64,000 nucleotides of DNA from Ruminococcus sp. (GTDB lineage: Bacteria > Bacillota > Clostridia > Oscillospirales > Acutalibacteraceae): the NCBI GenBank assembly GCA_017411385.1, contig JAFQQF010000003.1:1-64000 (forward strand), given 5' to 3'. The translations under genes were made by a program, and so were the position numbers. The notes beneath the pieces are model-generated. The model searched no databases, was not told the DNA's origin, and saw only the letters and a list, made by a program, of their open reading frames with translations. Below, one piece after another: positions 60,414-64,000 of the stretch; the stretch's first letter is position 1; every line of letters starts with the position of its first letter.

Positions 60414-62106
60414 AAACGAAGAAATCAAACTGGATTTCTTTATGTCACAAATCAAACATCTTGAAGATATAAAGGAAACCGAAAAAACAAAGCTTAGTGT
60501 TGTGTTGTATGAAGCAACTCATACCACCTGTATTCTGAGGGTGTGCAAAAATCGTAATCTTTCTACTGTATGTGATGCTTTGCTTCAAGTGAAAAACCCC
60601 AATGTAGCACTGGTGTATCAATATGTTTATGCAGGTGGAAATACATACATCCTTGAAGAAATGTTAAGCGGTAAAACTATTGAGGGAATCATCGAGGATA
60701 AAGGGCTGTTTTCGGAAAAAGAAACAGCAAAAATCATTTCAGAGGTTTGCTCAGGTTTAACGGACTTTCATAAAATGCAACCGCCTGTTATCCATAACGA
60801 CATCAACACATCCAACATAATGATTTGTGATGATAATAGAGTTAAGCTCTTTGATTTTGACATTTCACGAACATACAAAAAGGAAGCAAGTAAAAATACG
60901 GAGTTGTTCGGAACTGAGGAATATGCATCTCCCGAACACTATGGATATGGTCAGTCTGAACCCCGAACTGATATATACTCCCTCGGTGTTACTATGCACA
61001 GGATGCTTTGCGGAGAATACCTTTCGGGTAATCGCAAGTGCCTTTACAAGGGACGAATGAAAAAGATAATTGAAAAATGTATCGAAATTGACCCTAAAAA
61101 AAGATACACATCCGTACAGCACTTAAAAAAAGATCTTGAGAAAGTCCTGAATAGAAAAAAGACAACTATTAAGTTGATAGCATTACTCTTGGCTGTTGCT
61201 GTTCTTTTTGTTGGTGCGTATTTAGTTTTTGAGAAACACTTTAACGGGAATACTTCTTTAGCACCGCAGGATGAAACCACAAATCAAATATCCACAGAAA
61301 ATTCGGGTAGCATCGTTCCGCAGACTACAAATGTTCAGGAAAAGGAAGAACCTAAAAAGGTAGAAGTTGCCGAAAAGTTAGATGGTGAGCTTCTTTCCTT
61401 AACTTCGCTTAATAACGGAACTATGGCGTATCTGGAAAAAACATCTGATGAATATCACATTAAATCTTCATTGGGAACAGATAAAATTTTGCCGACTACT
61501 CTTGCAATAGAAGAATGTGAGCTTTTATATAACACTTACACTGATAGTCTTTATATAGTCACTACTAATAACGATAAAGGCTATATTTATTCTCTGAGCA
61601 AGGATTTTGAGATAGACAGCAATCCCGTATACAGTGCACCTCAGTCCTATATATCAGATATTAAGGGTATGTTCTTCTCTGATGGAATGTTATATTGCAA
61701 TGCATTCGGAAAAGATTTGATTGATACAGACAGATGGTGCCAAATCGGTTCGGTAAACTGTTCGCCCATTGCAGTAGCAAATGATCGGATTTATGACATC
61801 AGCAATAACTTCTATATGCTTGATGAATTATCAGTTGATGGTGATTGCTTAAATCAATATGAAATTCCTGGGGACACTTTATTTGACAGAGTTTGTTTTG
61901 CCGATAGCAACACTTTGTATTTAACTGTAAAGAAGGATAATAAAAGCTATGTACATTCTTTTGACGGCGAGGAATTTAATGAATTTGTTTGTCTGAGCGA
62001 TTATCAGCATTATACAGATTTCAAGTGTTCGGCAATGACTGTAACCCAAAACAAGATTTGGATGTATGACAGCGAAATGAATGCGATAAAGAAACTTACA
62101 ATTTAA
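60403..62106 (+). CDS. Divergent kinase-like membrane protein with beta-rich sensor domain
   Basis: 567 residues; AAGGAGA before a double ATG. Kinase-like fold at about 25-245: no glycine-rich loop is apparent, the ATP-lysine strand reads CILRVCKN, the catalytic loop is VIHNDINTSNIMI (HRD to HND, and the following Lys replaced by Asn), and the metal motif is LFDFDIS (DFG to DFD). The Asp residues remain and EEYASPEHYGYGQSEPRTDIYSLG is kinase-typical. Catalysis is doubtful. One membrane helix (about 258-280), a linker, then an extracellular region (about 320-567) with repeated short strands like a beta-propeller. Confidence 0.8.
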   Translation: MMNRNEEIKLDFFMSQIKHLEDIKETEKTKLSVVLYEATHTTCILRVCKNRNLSTVCDALLQVKNPNVALVYQYVYAGGNTYILEEMLSGKTIEGIIEDKGLFSEKETAKIISEVCSGLTDFHKMQPPVIHNDINTSNIMICDDNRVKLFDFDISRTYKKEASKNTELFGTEEYASPEHYGYGQSEPRTDIYSLGVTMHRMLCGEYLSGNRKCLYKGRMKKIIEKCIEIDPKKRYTSVQHLKKDLEKVLNRKKTTIKLIALLLAVAVLFVGAYLVFEKHFNGNTSLAPQDETTNQISTENSGSIVPQTTNVQEKEEPKKVEVAEKLDGELLSLTSLNNGTMAYLEKTSDEYHIKSSLGTDKILPTTLAIEECELLYNTYTDSLYIVTTNNDKGYIYSLSKDFEIDSNPVYSAPQSYISDIKGMFFSDGMLYCNAFGKDLIDTDRWCQIGSVNCSPIAVANDRIYDISNNFYMLDELSVDGDCLNQYEIPGDTLFDRVCFADSNTLYLTVKKDNKSYVHSFDGEEFNEFVCLSDYQHYTDFKCSAMTVTQNKIWMYDSEMNAIKKLTI

Positions 62107-62356
62107 TACTATTAAATACCTAAGTGTTAAGAGCGATTACATGCTGATTTTAGTGTGTAGTCGTTCTTTCTTTTATAAAAATAAGATAAATCGTATTTTT
62201 CTACAAAATGTAGAGAACAAAGAAATGCCATCTGCTACAATAAAGATAGGCAGAAAATTTGTCATATTTTGGGAATTTTACAAGGAACAAGTCACCTGTC
62301 CTCAGACACTACGAAGTTCCGAATTGATGAATTATAATTAAGAAAGGAGATTTCAT

Positions 62357-62650
62357 ATGAGAGGTATGATAGCTATAAATACTAATAAAATCAAAGGTGA
62401 GTACTTAAACGGTGCTTACAGCGAGCTTGCGGCACTGCTTGGCATAGATGCAGTTCTGAAACTCCACGGAAAATACCGAGGAACACAGCTTTTCTTTCCT
62501 GTTGAGCTTTTCAGTCGGGAATTTATAGTGATGCAGATTGTTGAGGAATACAATGGTCATAACATCAAGGAACTTGCCACTAAGTATGGCTATACAGAAA
62601 AATGGGTTCGTAAGATACTCAAAGACAACATAGACAAAAATTCTAACTAA
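62357..62650 (+). CDS. Mor-type transcription activator
   Basis: 97 residues after AAAGGAGA. YSELAALLGIDAVLKLHGKYRGTQLFFP in the first half and a C-terminal helix-turn-helix (VEEYNGHNIKELATKYGYTEKWVRKIL, about 63-89) match the Mor/C family of Mu-type middle-operon activators and their chromosomal Firmicute relatives. It is 19 bases upstream of the collagen-like gene and probably controls it. The 250 bases before it hold no convincing gene. Confidence 0.75.
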   Translation: MRGMIAINTNKIKGEYLNGAYSELAALLGIDAVLKLHGKYRGTQLFFPVELFSREFIVMQIVEEYNGHNIKELATKYGYTEKWVRKILKDNIDKNSN

Positions 62651-62669
62651 AGTTTAAGAGGTGGTTTAG

Positions 62670-64000
62670 GTGGAAAACAAAAACAACAAACAAAACGAGC
62701 CTAAAAAGAGAATTAGCAAGAAGAATATGATAATAATCTTGTTGATTATCATTATAATTATCTTGCTTCTTTTGGGGTTAGGCTTTGGTTTATCCAATAA
62801 CTTTGGGAAAGGAACTATTCCAGTATCTGCTCCAGTAACTACTATTTCTGACGGCTTGTCAGCCTATGAATTAGCAGTACAAAACGGATATGAAGGTACA
62901 GTAAAGGACTGGCTTGATTCACTTTCAGGTAAATCAGCTTATGAAATAGCAGTTGAAAACGGTTACGATGGAACAGAGAATGAATGGCTTGATACGCTTA
63001 AAGCAAAATCAGGGCAGGATGGAGTAGGTATTAAGACTGCTTCCTTTTCTTCAAAAGGTGAGCTTTTAATCACTCTTTCCGATGATAGTGTAATTAATCT
63101 TGGTGTTGCAGTTGGAAGTGACGGTGCTGACGGCAAAGATGGAGCTGACGGTACTAATGGCAAAGACGGCGTAGACGGCAAAGATGGTACAAACGGAACT
63201 GATGGTAAGGATGGCACGAATGGTACCAACGGCAAGGATGGAAAAGATGGTACCGATGGTGTGAGTATTTCTTCTGCAAGCATTAATGATGACGGACAAT
63301 TAGTGATCAGTTTTTCTGATGGTAAGAGTGTCAATTTGGATAAAGTTGTTGGTATGAATGGTATCGACGGAATAAGTGTAATCAAATCCGAAATTAACGA
63401 GAACGGAGAATTAGTACTTACATATTCCAATAATCAGGTTGCCAATCTCGGCGTTGTAATTGGAGCTAATGGAAAAGACGGTATTGACGGTAAAGATGGT
63501 ACCGATGGTTCAGATGGAGCTAACGGCATAGATGGTGTTGATGGTATTGATGGCATAAGCATCACAAAGAGCGAAGTTAATTCATCGGGAGAATTAGTTA
63601 TTACATATTCTGATGGAACAACCGATAATTTAGGTGTGATTATTGGCGTTGATGGTAAAGATGGCACTGACGGAATGGATGGCGAAGATGGTCAGGATGG
63701 TGCTGATGGCGTTAGCGTAATTAATGCTGAAATTAATTCTAAGGGTGAGTTAGTCCTCACATACTCCAATAATGAAACTGCTAATCTCGGCGTAGTTATA
63801 GGTGCAAACGGCAAAGATGGTGCAGATGGTAAGGACGGAGTTAATGGTAAAGATGGAACAGACGGTACCAACGGTATTAATGGTACTGACGGAAAAGACG
63901 GCATTGATGGTAAAGATGGAATCAGTGTAGTCAAATCTGAAATCAACCCATCTGGCGAACTTATATTAACATACTCCAATGGAAATATCGACAATTTGGG
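62670..64000 (+). CDS. Membrane-anchored collagen-like repeat protein (3' truncated by window edge)
   Basis: GTG start at 62670 after AAGAGGTGG; 443 codons are visible and no stop is reached. A basic N-terminus and one membrane helix (about 20-42) precede two copies of SAYE(L/I)AV-NGY-GT-WL-SL (about 66-110). The rest alternates Gly-X-Y tracts dominated by G-K-D, G-T-D, G-A-D and T-N-G with ~35-residue beta modules of the form INS-GELVLTYSNN-NLGVVIGANG, at least five times. This architecture occurs in bacterial and phage collagen-like fibres. A surface fibre is inferred. Confidence 0.85.
   Translation, partial: MENKNNKQNEPKKRISKKNMIIILLIIIIIILLLLGLGFGLSNNFGKGTIPVSAPVTTISDGLSAYELAVQNGYEGTVKDWLDSLSGKSAYEIAVENGYDGTENEWLDTLKAKSGQDGVGIKTASFSSKGELLITLSDDSVINLGVAVGSDGADGKDGADGTNGKDGVDGKDGTNGTDGKDGTNGTNGKDGKDGTDGVSISSASINDDGQLVISFSDGKSVNLDKVVGMNGIDGISVIKSEINENGELVLTYSNNQVANLGVVIGANGKDGIDGKDGTDGSDGANGIDGVDGIDGISITKSEVNSSGELVITYSDGTTDNLGVIIGVDGKDGTDGMDGEDGQDGADGVSVINAEINSKGELVLTYSNNETANLGVVIGANGKDGADGKDGVNGKDGTDGTNGINGTDGKDGIDGKDGISVVKSEINPSGELILTYSNGNIDNL

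Noticed and set aside
62141..62341. 66-codon plus-strand frame before the Mor-type gene
   Set aside because: No ribosome site, odd composition, and it spans a small hairpin; no sign of coding constraint.
62980..64000. Tandem GATGGT/GACGG repeats as a CRISPR-like or satellite array
   Set aside because: They keep one reading frame and encode Gly-X-Y collagen-like tracts; the DNA repetition follows from the protein.

Overview
The window looks like a chromosomal stretch of a low-GC, Gram-positive, anaerobic Clostridia bacterium, probably a gut Oscillospirales/Ruminococcus-like lineage. The clues are an [FeFe]-hydrogenase, AGGAGG-type ribosome binding sites, a SAM-I riboswitch, a BmpA-type nucleoside ABC transporter, LytTR/GHKL signalling, a Gram-positive Tad/Flp pilus and WXG100 proteins. 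The taxon is inferred from gene content only.

Left part (1-13.3 kb), mostly housekeeping: the C-terminal end of an [FeFe]-hydrogenase; what looks like a decayed type I toxin locus; a tRNA-Leu(UAG) surrounded by several tRNA-Leu fragments with a cargo gene caught between tRNA promoter and tRNA; a NusG-II protein plus Gx transporter pair; xanthine phosphoribosyltransferase followed by a complete nucleoside ABC transporter; metK behind a SAM-I riboswitch; an orphan MazF-type toxin; a lipoprotein ApbE flavin transferase; and a small HEFGH membrane metalloprotease-like protein.

At 13.4-14.9 kb a tyrosine recombinase gene is enclosed by perfect 20-bp inverted repeats.

From 15.0 to 58.5 kb every gene points the same way and spacing is mostly operon-like. 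This accessory locus combines (a) two PP2C phosphatase / Ser-Thr kinase pairs, (b) a 3,104-residue Ig-like surface protein, (c) a LytTR response regulator with a GHKL histidine kinase, (d) a full Gram-positive Tad/Flp pilus set (CpaF/TadA, TadZ, TadB, TadC, Flp pilin, prepilin peptidase, two TadE-like pseudopilins carrying adhesin-like tails, a TadG-like protein), (e) two FHA-domain proteins and a second TadZ-like ATPase, and (f) a stripped-down type VII secretion module (EsaB/YukD-like, EssC with two FHA-like domains, three WXG100-like proteins, one LXG-like candidate substrate, a TPR protein) that ends at a strong terminator. I find no EsaA, EssA or EssB. A short T-T-V-L motif recurs in a membrane protein, a kinase and an FHA protein. 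I infer that it is a phosphothreonine/FHA docking code joining kinases, pilus and secretion. This locus is the best candidate for an undescribed system.

Right part (58.5-64 kb): an orphan prepilin-peptidase N-domain gene on the opposite strand, a gene-poor stretch with decayed material and a tRNA 3'-end remnant, then a second small signalling/surface module: an HTH regulator overlapping a divergent kinase-like membrane protein, a Mor-type regulator, and a membrane-anchored collagen-like repeat protein that runs off the window.
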